A stretch of 48,292 bases of DNA from an uncultured Rickettsiales bacterium. Lineage in GTDB: Bacteria; Pseudomonadota; Alphaproteobacteria; Rs-D84. The notes under the pieces are model-generated. The model ran no database searches. It saw only the letters and a program-made list of their open reading frames with translations, and was not told the origin of the DNA. Location: contig URBZ01000007.1 in the NCBI GenBank assembly GCA_900546225.1, forward strand, positions 1 through 48,292, in the 5' to 3' direction. The position numbers were made by a program, and so were the translations under genes. Positions within the stretch are counted from its first letter, which is position 1; each line of letters starts with the position of its first letter. Positions 33,775 to 46,047 of this stretch are shown in pieces.

Positions 33775-34332
33775 TTAAAAACTGTAATTGAATGACAGAC
33801 CGGTAAAGTTAAACCCGCGATTTGGATCTGTGAAATTACCGTTTGAAAAATGCTGGGTAAAATATTCAATTGCCAGATTGTCCGCAACCCTGTATCCGAC
33901 GAAAAAGCGTTCGCCAAATACCAGACGCGACGACACCCACCGATCGCGCGAGTCACGCATATATGGTCCAACACCAATACCGGTATAAAAACCGCGCCAC
34001 TGCAACAACGCAACATCCCACGACACGCCCGCCGCAAAGAACGACAGACCACGTCCACCATGGTACGCAACATTTTGCGTCAGTTCAAAATTTATACGCG
34101 CCGGCAGGCGGAAAATTTCCATCGGTTGGGCATATTGGAACATAAACAGTGTTTGCGGATTAAATTCCCACAGCCACGGTTCAACCAATTTGAACAACGT
34201 GCCGTCACCGGTGGATTGCGCCACATACAGCCCCAGCGAATTTTGCGCGCCACGCCCAAACATTGGGTTTTCTGCGCCGTACGACACGATGGGCAACGCG
34301 CATAACAATGATACAATTGCGATTTTTTTCAT
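33775..34332 (-). CDS. PagL-like outer-membrane barrel (lipid A deacylase family)
   Basis: A 185-residue protein with a signal peptide ending SYG (about residue 19). It is an eight-strand-sized barrel ending in an aromatic residue (LSFNYSF). The PagL motif HFSNG is at 161-165, giving the catalytic His161 and Ser163. The third catalytic residue of P. aeruginosa PagL, a Glu 12 positions after the Ser, is Asn175 here, so activity is uncertain. I use the ATG at 34332, which gives the signal peptide and sits 6 bases after a TATAAT box; the earlier in-frame ATG overlaps that box. Confidence 0.75.
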   Translation of the reverse strand: MKKIAIVSLLCALPIVSYGAENPMFGRGAQNSLGLYVAQSTGDGTLFKLVEPWLWEFNPQTLFMFQYAQPMEIFRLPARINFELTQNVAYHGGRGLSFFAAGVSWDVALLQWRGFYTGIGVGPYMRDSRDRWVSSRLVFGERFFVGYRVADNLAIEYFTQHFSNGNFTDPNRGFNFTGLSFNYSF

Positions 34333-34338
34333 GCCCCG

Positions 34339-34346
34339 ATTATACA
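34339..34346 (-). promoter_or_regulatory. Promoter of the PagL-like gene, leaderless type
   Basis: TGTATAAT on the minus strand (TATAAT at 34339-34344), with 6 bases to the ATG and no ribosome binding site. Confidence 0.65.
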
Positions 34347-34364
34347 CCGAAAAAGCATAAAATT

Positions 34365-34550
34365 AAAGTTCAAAGTTTGTGCGCTGCGCGCAACATAACA
34401 TAAACTGGATTGCCACGCGTCGCTGCGCTTGCTCGCAATGACAGAGGTTCTAGAACGACTGTCATTGCGAGTGAAACGAAGCAATCCAGTAAATAAACCA
34501 GTGCGCCATTCGGCGCACTATCTATTATCTATGCTCTATTATCTATTCTC
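34365..34550. repeat. Dispersed repeat copy with inverted cores
   Basis: Two core copies face each other: 34404-34444 (actggattgc ... gctcgcaatgacag) and 34459-34490 (ctgtcattgcgagt ... gcaatccagt), around a central ttctagaa. A gtgcgc palindrome lies on each side and a tctattatctatgctc tract at the end. Confidence 0.85.
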
Positions 34551-34580
34551 TAAAAAATGCCCCATGTGGGGCATTTTTTA
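34551..34580 (-). terminator. ppdK terminator
   Basis: GCCCCA (34559-34564) / TGGGGC (34567-34572), extended by A/T pairs. The hairpin abuts the ppdK stop codon. Confidence 0.85.
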
Positions 34581-37235
34581 TTTGCGCGGGAATTTAACCG
34601 CAGCTTGCGCCGCCGCCAAACGTGCGATTGGCACGCGGAACGGACTGCACGATACTGAATTAAATCCAACCTTGTGGAAAAATTCAATAGAATCAGGATC
34701 GCCACCGTGTTCACCGCAAACGCCCAAGTGGATTTCATCACCCTTGGTCGCGCGTGCTTTGGCAACAGCGTCCTTTATCAACAGACCAACGCCCAACTGG
34801 TCAACAGATGCGAATGGGTCTGCGACATATACGCCGCGCGCACGGTATTCGTCCAAGATTTTACCAGTATCATCACGGGACATACCCAATGTTGTCTGGG
34901 TCAAATCATTTGTACCAAATTCAAAGAATGCGCAACTTTCGGCGATTTCATTTGCCAACAGTGCAGCACGTGGCAATTCAATCATTGAACCGACAGTGTA
35001 TTCAACGCGGTCACCAACCTCGCTGAACAATGCTTCGGCGGTTGCATCGATAACTGCTTTGACGATATCGACTTCTTTCTTTGAACCAACCAATGGAACT
35101 TCGATTTCTGGGTGTACAGACGTGCCTGCTGCTTTGCATTCCAATGCCGCCGACAAAATCGCGCGTGTCTGCATTTCGCAGATTTCTGGGTATGTAATTG
35201 CCAAGCGGCAACCACGATGGCCCAACATTGGGTTAGATTCGCGCAATGCTTCGCTGCGTGCCTTTACAAATTCCACAGATTTGCCGATGTGCGCCGCCAA
35301 TTCTGCAATTTCTGCATCGGTGTGTGGCAAAAATTCGTGGAGTGGTGGGTCAATCAAACGGATTGTAACCGGCAGACCGTCCATGATTTTGAACAGTTCA
35401 ACAAAGTCCGCTTTCTGGTATGGCAACAATTTTGCCAACGCTGCGCGACGACCGGCCTCGTCATCGGCCAAAATCATTTCGCGCATATCCTGAATACGGG
35501 ACGGGTCAAAGAACATGTGTTCTGTACGCGCCAAACCGATACCTTCTGCACCGAAATCACGTGCCTGTTTTGCATCTTTTGGTGTTTCGGCGTTTGCCTT
35601 GACTGTCAATGTTTTGATTTCATCAACCCACTGCATCAATGTGCCGAAATTGCCAGTCAATTCAACAGATACTGTTGGGACTGCGCCACGGATAATCTGA
35701 CCCTGTGCACCATCGATAGAAACCCAATCACCTTCGTGAATAACGACGCCGGCGGTTGTGGTCAATGTCTTGGTTGCATAGTCAATTTTGATGTCAGGAG
35801 AACCCGATACGCATGGCGTACCCATACCACGTGCAACCACGGCCGCGTGCGATGTCATACCACCACGTGCGGTGATAACACCCTGTGCCGCGTTCATACC
35901 CGCGATATCTTCTGGGGACGTTTCAACGCGAATCAGCATAACCTTTTTCCCTTCGGACGCCCATTTTTCAGCATCTTCGGCGTTAAATACCGCCTGACCA
36001 ACAGCCGCCCCTGGGGACGCAGGCAAACCAATCGCGATTACGTCACGGGTTGCCTTTGGATCTAACATTGGGTGCAACAGGTGGTTCAACTGGTCTGCAC
36101 CAACGCGCAAAATCGCTTCTTCTTTGGTCAGCAAACCTTCGTTCACCATTTCAACCGCCATACGGACAGCGGCGGCCGCGGTACGTTTACCGTTACGGCA
36201 CTGCAACATCCACAGTTTGCCGTGTTCGATTGTAAATTCCATGTCCTGCATGTCTTTGTAGTGCTGTTCCAGTTTTTCACGAACATCGCACAATTCTTTA
36301 TAGACAGATGGCATGGCTTCTTCCAATGACAGACGGCCAGAGTTATCTTTGCTCATTGGCTGTGGGGTACGAATACCCGCAACGACGTCTTCGCCCTGGG
36401 CATTGATTAAATATTCGCCATAGTATTTGTTTTCGCCCGTTGCTGGGTCGCGGCTGAAACATACGCCGGTTGCACTGTCGTCGCCAGAATTACCGAATAC
36501 CATCGCCTGAACGTTTACGGCCGTGCCCCAATCGCCAGGAATGTTGTTCAGTTTGCGGTATGTGATGGCCTTTTTGCTCATCCAGCTACCGAATACTGCG
36601 CCGATACCCAGTTTCAACTGTTCCCATGGATCTTGTGGGAAAACCTTGCCAATCTGGACGCCGATTTCTTTGAACTGTTCGACCAGTTCTTTCAGGTCAT
36701 CTGCGGTCAGTTCGGTATCAACCTTGTAGCCCTTGGCTTCTTTCATTTCTTCCAATTTGTGTTCGAACAAATTGATGTCTGCGCCCAATACCACGTCCGA
36801 GAACATCATGATAAAGCGGCGATATGAATCGTATGCAAAACGTTCGTTGCCAGAATGACGCGCCAACGCCTTGACCGTTTCGTCGTTCAAGCCCAAATTC
36901 AAAACAGTGTCCATCATACCAGGCATGGAAACGCGTGCACCACTGCGCACAGAAACCAACAATGGGTTATTCATATCTGCGAATTTTTTACCCATAATAG
37001 ATTCAATATGTGCAATACCCGCATGCACCTGATCCATCAAATCCGACGGATATGTTTCGTTGTTGTTATAGTAATATGTACAAACGTCTGTTGTGACGGT
37101 GAACCCCGCTGGCACAGGCAGACCAACCAAGTTCATTTCGGCCAAATTTGCGCCCTTGCCACCCAGCAGATTACGCATATCTGCGCGGCCTTCGGCGGCA
37201 CCATTGCCGAATGTGTATACCCATTTATTGCTCAT
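34578..37235 (-). CDS. ppdK: Pyruvate, phosphate dikinase
   Basis: An 885-residue enzyme interconverting pyruvate + ATP + Pi and phosphoenolpyruvate + AMP + PPi. The N-terminal ATP-grasp region has LLGGKGANLAEM (about 16-27) and SVRSGARVSMPGMMDT. The central phospho-His domain has GGMTSHAAVVARGMGTPCVSG, and the C-terminal PEP-binding domain has LARTEHMFF, GCRLAITYPEI and FGTNDLTQTTLGMSRDD, ending with the GVCGEHGGDP loop. AAGGAGA precedes the ATG at 37235. The frame is open further upstream to 37565, but that extension crosses the promoter. The length is normal. Confidence 0.97.
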   Translation of the reverse strand: MSNKWVYTFGNGAAEGRADMRNLLGGKGANLAEMNLVGLPVPAGFTVTTDVCTYYYNNNETYPSDLMDQVHAGIAHIESIMGKKFADMNNPLLVSVRSGARVSMPGMMDTVLNLGLNDETVKALARHSGNERFAYDSYRRFIMMFSDVVLGADINLFEHKLEEMKEAKGYKVDTELTADDLKELVEQFKEIGVQIGKVFPQDPWEQLKLGIGAVFGSWMSKKAITYRKLNNIPGDWGTAVNVQAMVFGNSGDDSATGVCFSRDPATGENKYYGEYLINAQGEDVVAGIRTPQPMSKDNSGRLSLEEAMPSVYKELCDVREKLEQHYKDMQDMEFTIEHGKLWMLQCRNGKRTAAAAVRMAVEMVNEGLLTKEEAILRVGADQLNHLLHPMLDPKATRDVIAIGLPASPGAAVGQAVFNAEDAEKWASEGKKVMLIRVETSPEDIAGMNAAQGVITARGGMTSHAAVVARGMGTPCVSGSPDIKIDYATKTLTTTAGVVIHEGDWVSIDGAQGQIIRGAVPTVSVELTGNFGTLMQWVDEIKTLTVKANAETPKDAKQARDFGAEGIGLARTEHMFFDPSRIQDMREMILADDEAGRRAALAKLLPYQKADFVELFKIMDGLPVTIRLIDPPLHEFLPHTDAEIAELAAHIGKSVEFVKARSEALRESNPMLGHRGCRLAITYPEICEMQTRAILSAALECKAAGTSVHPEIEVPLVGSKKEVDIVKAVIDATAEALFSEVGDRVEYTVGSMIELPRAALLANEIAESCAFFEFGTNDLTQTTLGMSRDDTGKILDEYRARGVYVADPFASVDQLGVGLLIKDAVAKARATKGDEIHLGVCGEHGGDPDSIEFFHKVGFNSVSCSPFRVPIARLAAAQAAVKFPRK

Positions 37236-37310
37236 GGTTTCTCCTTTAATTAAAAAGCCCTGTGATTTTGTGAAAAAAAGCCCGTGATTGCAAGAAAAAA
37301 TCTTGTGAAA

Positions 37311-37339
37311 TTTGTATTTTTTTATGTGTGGTGTGTCAA
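37311..37339 (-). promoter_or_regulatory. Possible ppdK promoter
   Basis: TTGACA (37334-37339), 17 bases, TACAAA (37311-37316). The leader of about 69 nt contains two similar T-tailed segments (TCACGGGCTTTTT and TCACAGGGCTTTTT) and then the ribosome binding site. Confidence 0.5.
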
Positions 37340-37395
37340 TAGATTCCTGGGGCACGAAAAACGCGTTTGATGTATGCTGACAAAACAAAGAAAAA

Positions 37396-37890
37396 ATGAA
37401 ATATCGCAATGAAAATTTTATACCCGCGCGGGCGATGGTGCTGGGCATGCACGATGCGTTGGTGTCACTGACCGGACTGATTGCGGGCATTGCATTTACG
37501 ATGCCACGCCGCCGCGATATAGTGCTGACCGCGATAATTGCATCAATCACCGCCAGTATGTCCATGGCGGCATCAAACTATCTGGCGGAAAAGGCGGGCG
37601 ATGGGCAATCCGCCCTGCGCGCGGGGTTGTACACGGGCGCGGCATATATGTTGACGTGTGTGGTGCTGATAATACCGTTTACGTGCGTTGCAAATCGCAC
37701 GGTGGCACTGTTTGCGACGTTCGCATTGGCGATACTGATAATATTTATATTTAACTGGGGATTGGCACGGCGCGGCACGCGACATTGGCAACACCGCGCG
37801 TTTGAAATGCTGGGCGTGTGCGCGGGCGTATCGTGCGCGGCATTCATAATCGGACAAATGGCCACATATTTCTTGGGCCCCAGTATCTGA
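37396..37890 (+). CDS. VIT1/CCC1-family membrane protein, short form
   Basis: A 164-residue protein with about five membrane helices. The first helix region DALVSLTGLIAGIAF (19-33) and SMAASNYLAEKA match the VIT/CCC1 family of Fe/Mn transporters. Family members are usually about 230 residues, with a cytosolic metal-binding helical domain between helices 2 and 3; that insert is much reduced here. A TATGCT -10 box lies at 37373-37378, about 17 bases before the ATG, and the leader is A-rich with no clear ribosome binding site. It diverges from ppdK. Confidence 0.7.
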   Translation: MKYRNENFIPARAMVLGMHDALVSLTGLIAGIAFTMPRRRDIVLTAIIASITASMSMAASNYLAEKAGDGQSALRAGLYTGAAYMLTCVVLIIPFTCVANRTVALFATFALAILIIFIFNWGLARRGTRHWQHRAFEMLGVCAGVSCAAFIIGQMATYFLGPSI

Positions 37891-37898
37891 TTTTTTAC

Positions 37899-37926
37899 TT
37901 TACACCGGCGGATGACGTTTTATACT
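37899..37926 (+). promoter_or_regulatory. Sua5/TsaC promoter, leaderless type
   Basis: TTTACA (37899-37904), 16 bases, TATACT (37921-37926), with 10 bases to the ATG at 37937. Confidence 0.55.
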
Positions 37927-37936
37927 TATCGTCATT

Positions 37937-38506
37937 ATGACAGATTTAACAAACCCAGAATTTATCAAGAAACTGAACGCGCATTTGGACGCCGGTGGCG
38001 TTATTGCATTTCCGACCGACACTGTTTGGGGACTGGGGGCATTGCCAACACGCGCGGGGGCGGACGCACTGTTTGAAATAAAACAACGTCCACACGAAAA
38101 ACATTTGATTATAATGTCAGACACATTGGCGCACCTGCGCGGGTATATGGCGGATTACCCAAAAATCGCATTTGATTTGGCGGCGCGACATTGGCCTGGG
38201 GCATTGACACTGGGTGTGCCGGTGGCGGATACAGACACCATGTCATTCGGTGGGGTACGTGTGCCGAATTATAAACCATTTCACGATTTGTGCGCGGTGG
38301 TACGCGGGCACTGTTTGGCAACAACATCGGCGAACATCTCTGGGATGCCGCCGCTTGATAACGCGGACGCAATTCGTGCGCAATTTCCGAACATTATTGT
38401 GGTTGATAATGCATATGCGCCAATGGGTGGCGCACCCAGCACGGTTGCAATCCTAACCGGCGGGGACGATATAAAGGTTGTCCGCACAGGCGCGATTAAA
38501 TTATAA
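37937..38506 (+). CDS. tsaC: Threonylcarbamoyl-AMP synthase (Sua5/TsaC/YrdC family)
   Basis: A 189-residue enzyme making threonylcarbamoyl-AMP from Thr, bicarbonate and ATP, the first step of t6A37 tRNA modification. Motifs are GGVIAFPTDTVWGLGA (20-35), the KQRP segment (EIKQRPHEKHLI), WPGALTLG, GGVRVPN and TTSANISG. It has no C-terminal Sua5 domain, so it is the short TsaC form. No ribosome binding site lies before the ATG; a -10 box ends 10 bases upstream. Confidence 0.93.
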   Translation: MTDLTNPEFIKKLNAHLDAGGVIAFPTDTVWGLGALPTRAGADALFEIKQRPHEKHLIIMSDTLAHLRGYMADYPKIAFDLAARHWPGALTLGVPVADTDTMSFGGVRVPNYKPFHDLCAVVRGHCLATTSANISGMPPLDNADAIRAQFPNIIVVDNAYAPMGGAPSTVAILTGGDDIKVVRTGAIKL

Positions 38507-38535
38507 AAAAAGCACCACAAATGTGGTGCTTTTAA
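38505..38535. terminator. Bidirectional terminator between tsaC and the kinase-like gene
   Basis: AGCACCACA (38511-38519) / TGTGGTGCT (38522-38530) with A and T runs on both sides. Confidence 0.88.
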
Positions 38536-38537
38536 CT

Positions 38538-39395
38538 TTAACGGAACAGGCCATGACGTTTATGTTCGTCCGCATTGACCGGCAACATACGAAAATACGC
38601 CGACACAATGTCGCGATATTTTTCAAATCGCGCCGGCATATCAAAACGCATCATATTCATATAAAAAAACATGTATTCTATTATTGCGGAATGTTTTTGG
38701 GCCGCAATATCAATCAACGTTATAAATTCATCCCAATTTTCGGTCTTCATGGCATAGACCATTTTTTTGACCTTGTCTATTTCGCCACGTGATAATTTTA
38801 CCTCGTGTCTGTACAGGCCGCCCATATCAACCACGCGGCCATCTTTGATATTATCGTCGCGCACATCACTGTATGCCAACCCCTTGGTCAAATTGGCATA
38901 GAATAATTTTTCGCGTGCCAGTTCAAAACTGTTTGCACGATTGCCACCAACCCAATCCATTAAAATCCACGTGTATTTTTCACGGTCGTATTCAAATTGC
39001 GAACCAATATACGCCCGATTAAATACATTGCGCGCACGGCGCGTCAAATGCATATTATCCAGTTCAGACGTAAAAAAATACGGCTGGCGACTGATTTTCA
39101 GGGCAAATGGCTTGTCCCCAATGGTCAGTTTATATACGCTGCCCTGTGCGCCACTGGCAACATATTCTATTTTGGTGTCGCGCCCCAACAGACGTGGCGG
39201 GGTCAATTTGAACCCTTTGATATTTACCACAGCCGGCCTCGCCGCCAATTGGCGATGAAAATCCACCCCAATCGCGTTTATATCGGCAACAAATTCCCGC
39301 GTTAAATCGGCAATTTGGTCACGCGGAATCCCCGCCAGTAACTGTGGCGGCAAACTGCCCCGCGTATCAGTCAAATCATCACGATATTTCTTCAT
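38538..39395 (-). CDS. Protein-kinase-like protein with intact catalytic residues
   Basis: A 285-residue cytoplasmic protein. About 75 N-terminal residues precede a kinase-like fold. There is a glycine loop SGAQGSVYKL (81-90) and an ATP lysine in FALKI (Lys100). The catalytic loop YSDVRDDN (175-182) keeps Asp177, Arg179 and Asn182 in the spacing of HRDLKxxN, and DMGG (190-193) stands for DFG. Overall similarity to any named kinase is low and the C-lobe is short. It could phosphorylate a protein or small molecule. A TACAAT -10 box ends 6 bases before the ATG. It lies next to the rRNA operon. Confidence 0.7.
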   Translation of the reverse strand: MKKYRDDLTDTRGSLPPQLLAGIPRDQIADLTREFVADINAIGVDFHRQLAARPAVVNIKGFKLTPPRLLGRDTKIEYVASGAQGSVYKLTIGDKPFALKISRQPYFFTSELDNMHLTRRARNVFNRAYIGSQFEYDREKYTWILMDWVGGNRANSFELAREKLFYANLTKGLAYSDVRDDNIKDGRVVDMGGLYRHEVKLSRGEIDKVKKMVYAMKTENWDEFITLIDIAAQKHSAIIEYMFFYMNMMRFDMPARFEKYRDIVSAYFRMLPVNADEHKRHGLFR

Positions 39396-39401
39396 ACTAC
39401 A

Positions 39402-39410
39402 ATTGTACCA
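39402..39410 (-). promoter_or_regulatory. Promoter of the kinase-like gene, leaderless type
   Basis: TGGTACAAT on the minus strand (TACAAT at 39402-39407), an extended -10 with 6 bases to the ATG. Confidence 0.6.
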
Positions 39411-39429
39411 CGCCCCTGATAAATGGCAA

Positions 39430-39454
39430 ATAAAAAACCGCCACGTGGGCGGTT
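39430..39454 (-). terminator. rRNA operon terminator
   Basis: AACCGCC (39436-39442) / GGCGGTT (39448-39454), followed on the minus strand by a T run. It lies about 30 bases after the 5S gene. Confidence 0.8.
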
Positions 39455-39486
39455 AAATTTCGGTTTTTATATCACTACTGGATTTA

Positions 39487-39602
39487 TTCTGGCGACGACC
39501 TACTCTTCCGTGGCTTAAGCCAAAGTACCATCGGCGATACGGGGTTTCCCTGTCTGGTTCGGAATGGAACAGAGGGTGACTCCCGCTCAATAATCACCAG
39601 AA
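39487..39602 (-). rRNA. rrf: 5S ribosomal RNA
   Basis: About 116 bases with the conserved GAACCAGACAGG and CCGATGGTACT segments and the terminal TCTGG / CCAGA stem. Flanking bases extend that pairing: ctggatttattctgg at 39479 and its complement at 39597-39611, probably a processing stem. Confidence 0.95.
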
Positions 39603-39695
39603 TAAATCCAGCGAACATCGTAATTCTGTATCAGAATCACTTCAACGTTCTCTTCAAGCATACGCCTGACTTGCTATCAAGTCAAGGCAAAAAGA

Positions 39696-42442
<2,747 letters not shown>

Positions 42443-42771
42443 TCTTATGCTTGAAGAGAATGTCTTCATGCATGTTCCATAAAAAGAACTTGAATGAGCA
42501 GACGTTAAAACGTCTTTTAAGCATTTAAGTTGATTCTTGTTTCTCTAATTGAATTATCACTTTCGTGATTACTCTAATAGAAAGATTTTTGAGATTATTA
42601 CGATGTTCAACAAATCAAGAAATTCATATTTCTATAAACTTTATGATTTGCGACATAAAAACCGATTCACAATATATTGCTATAAAAGCAGATTCCGACG
42701 ATATTCATCTTGGAACATCTGGAATCAAAAATGATTTAATCATTTCTGATTCCAACCTCATCAAATTTAAG
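42443..42771 (-). other. Internal transcribed spacer between tRNA-Ile and 23S
   Basis: An AT-rich spacer of about 329 bases. It contains one arm of the 23S processing stem and several weak hairpins, but no tRNA-Ala, which usually follows tRNA-Ile here. I see no other gene. Confidence 0.7.
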
Positions 42772-42848
42772 TGGTGGGTCAGGAAGAACTCGAATCTTCG
42801 ACCTCCGCTGTATCAGAGCGGCATTCTAACCAACTGAACTACTGACCC
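42772..42848 (-). tRNA. tRNA-Ile (GAT)
   Basis: 77 bases with acceptor GGGTCAG / CTGACCC, discriminator A and an encoded CCA. The anticodon stem is CCGCT / AGCGG with loop CTGATAC, giving anticodon GAT. The T loop is TTCGAGT. It lies in the 16S-23S spacer. Confidence 0.97.
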
Positions 42849-42932
42849 AGCAGAAAGTTTCCCACATCAAAAAGAGATATTCAGACAGTCGCGTTTGGAT
42901 TTGACCGTTTTCGTGTAAACGGTATTCTCTAT

Positions 42933-44434
<1,502 letters not shown>

Positions 44435-44790
44435 TTAAAAAACTTGGGTTTAAGTCCTGTGCATACAAACAACACTGACATAATATCAGTTCGTCTTTAC
44501 ATATATATTCGCAAGACAAGTTTTTAACGAGGTTTCATATGTTAAACCTACTACCTGTCTAGGATATGCACATTGACTTAGTCAAAGTTTGGATATTTCC
44601 AAATTCAACTGTCTGCATATCTCTTCTTGAACGATTTTCGATTTGCATCAAAAATCACTTGATGAGCTGCTTTTATTCACAATGTTTGCGAGTTTATCAG
44701 GAACCCTATTTCATTTGGTCGTTCCGATAACCGCAGAATTTCAGGGGTTGAGAGTTTTTTTTGATTTGTTCTCAACTTGAAAGCCCGCAT
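44435..44790 (-). other. 16S leader with RNase III-type processing stem
   Basis: A leader of about 350 bases between the promoter and 16S. Bases 44598-44625 are complementary in two blocks (aagagatat and agacagt, plus the outer tcc/gga) to 42871-42899 after the 16S gene, forming the 16S processing stem. I see no gene and no clear boxA. Confidence 0.7.
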
Positions 44791-44819
44791 AGTATGTGTT
44801 CTATTTCGGAAAAAGTCAA
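44791..44819 (-). promoter_or_regulatory. rRNA operon promoter
   Basis: TTGACT (44814-44819), 17 bases, CATACT (44791-44796), followed by a GC-rich start region (GCGGGC), as in promoters under stringent control. An AT-rich tract with A and T runs lies upstream and could act as an UP element. Confidence 0.7.
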
Positions 44820-44992
44820 GCGGTTTTTGGAAAATAATTTCAAAAAAATTTAACCCAGCCGACAAAAACACCAACAACACACTGAAATTTCGAGATTTTT
44901 TTATTGTGAAAAAAATCAAACTTTTTCGTTTTTTTTGTTTTTTATTGTTATCGCACGAATCGATATTTGCGAAAATCACGATTCGGTTTCAG

Positions 44993-45021
44993 AAAAAACG
45001 CCCGAAAAATCGGGCATTTTT
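44993..45021 (-). terminator. Terminator of the outer-membrane protein gene
   Basis: GCCCG (45000-45004) / CGGGC (45011-45015) with A and T runs on both sides. Confidence 0.8.
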
Positions 45022-45044
45022 ATGTTTCTTCAACGATTCGAATA

Positions 45045-45941
45045 TCAAAAACGGTACATAAAGCCCAATTTAATCATTGGATAGAACTTTATATCGTCCA
45101 GTTCGCTTTGGGCATCAGCCAAGGCCTCTGCTTTGACACGGTCAACCTCTGCCTGTTCCGCAGAACTGCTGACTGGTTTCCATGTGCTGGCCGCGGTATC
45201 ATAATATTCCAAACCGGCAAACGGCACGTCCAGATTCAGTTGCGCCGTCTTGCTTGTAAACACAACACCAGCGTCCATATAAATCTTGAACCCTGCAAAC
45301 AGTCCAAAATCAAAACCAGTCCCCAGATATGGGCCAGAATATTTCCAATCTGCGCGGGCTGTGCCGTGTACGCTGTTTCCTGTATAGCGGTACAAGTTAT
45401 CCATCAACTTGAATTCAAACGCATCGGACGGCAATCCGTCTATTTTTCCAGACAAGTTCGCGTCCACGTCCAGTTTTCCGGTATAATAACCACCAGTCAA
45501 TCGCAAACCGCCCCAAAACCATGTGTTACCAAACGGGTAAAAATCAACCAACGCTGCCACATGATGCGCTTTGATTTCGCCATCATTTATGGTCAGATTA
45601 TCACCAATATCAATGCCACTGCTGCCCATAGCACTGTCTACGGCTGAGTTTATTGCAGATTTTACCGGACGCGTGCTGGCAAAGTCGACACGGAAGCCAA
45701 ATCTTTTCAGCCAAAAAGAATCAAAATCTTTGTTTGCGTATCCAACAAAGCCGTTCAAACCACTGGTGGCAGATGCCCCCAGCCCCACCTGAACACCATG
45801 CAACCATTCGCGCGATGTTTTTTCCGCAATCGCTGTATCAGATGTGTTTTCTGTTATGGTTTCTGGTGTCGTTGTTTCTGCGGCATATGTCGCCGGCACA
45901 ATCATCATAGCAGCAACTGCACTGCACAGGATTTTTTTCAT
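45045..45941 (-). CDS. Outer-membrane beta-barrel protein
   Basis: A 298-residue protein with a signal peptide (MKKILCSAVAAMMIVPATYA, cut after residue 20). An acidic Thr/Glu-rich linker follows, then alternating amphipathic strands with many aromatic residues (FWGGLRLTGGYYTG, SGPYLGTGFDFGLFAG). The last residue is Phe in LGFMYRF, the usual signal for the barrel-assembly machinery. A helical insert EVDRVKAEALADAQSELDD precedes the last strand. I use the ATG at 45941, with AAAGGAGAAA upstream, rather than a frame opening 45 bases earlier. The function is not known. Confidence 0.8.
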   Translation of the reverse strand: MKKILCSAVAAMMIVPATYAAETTTPETITENTSDTAIAEKTSREWLHGVQVGLGASATSGLNGFVGYANKDFDSFWLKRFGFRVDFASTRPVKSAINSAVDSAMGSSGIDIGDNLTINDGEIKAHHVAALVDFYPFGNTWFWGGLRLTGGYYTGKLDVDANLSGKIDGLPSDAFEFKLMDNLYRYTGNSVHGTARADWKYSGPYLGTGFDFGLFAGFKIYMDAGVVFTSKTAQLNLDVPFAGLEYYDTAASTWKPVSSSAEQAEVDRVKAEALADAQSELDDIKFYPMIKLGFMYRF

Positions 45942-46031
45942 GTTTTCTCCTTTGTTAGTGATTATATTCATAATAATAGATGCCATGTGTGTTGCACAAG
46001 CAAATTTTCTGTTTAATTCAAACCTTTTTTG

Positions 46032-46040
46032 TGATACTAT
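46032..46040 (+). promoter_or_regulatory. Promoter of the 411-residue exported protein, leaderless type
   Basis: TGATACTAT (TACTAT at 46035-46040), part of TTGTGATA (46029-46036), with 7 bases to the ATG at 46048. It diverges from the outer-membrane protein gene. Confidence 0.65.
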
Positions 46041-46047
46041 TCATGGT

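Noticed and set aside
37236..37565. Upstream extension of ppdK
   Set aside because: It overlaps the predicted promoter and the divergent VIT-like gene; the ATG at 37235 has a good ribosome binding site and the family N-terminus.
42443..42771. A second tRNA (Ala) in the rRNA spacer
   Set aside because: I found no 7-bp acceptor pairing with a T arm and TGC anticodon in this stretch.
44677..45647. Reading frames in the rRNA leader and opposite the outer-membrane protein gene
   Set aside because: The leader contains the rRNA promoter and processing stem, and the other frame is antisense to a barrel gene with a good signal peptide and terminal Phe.
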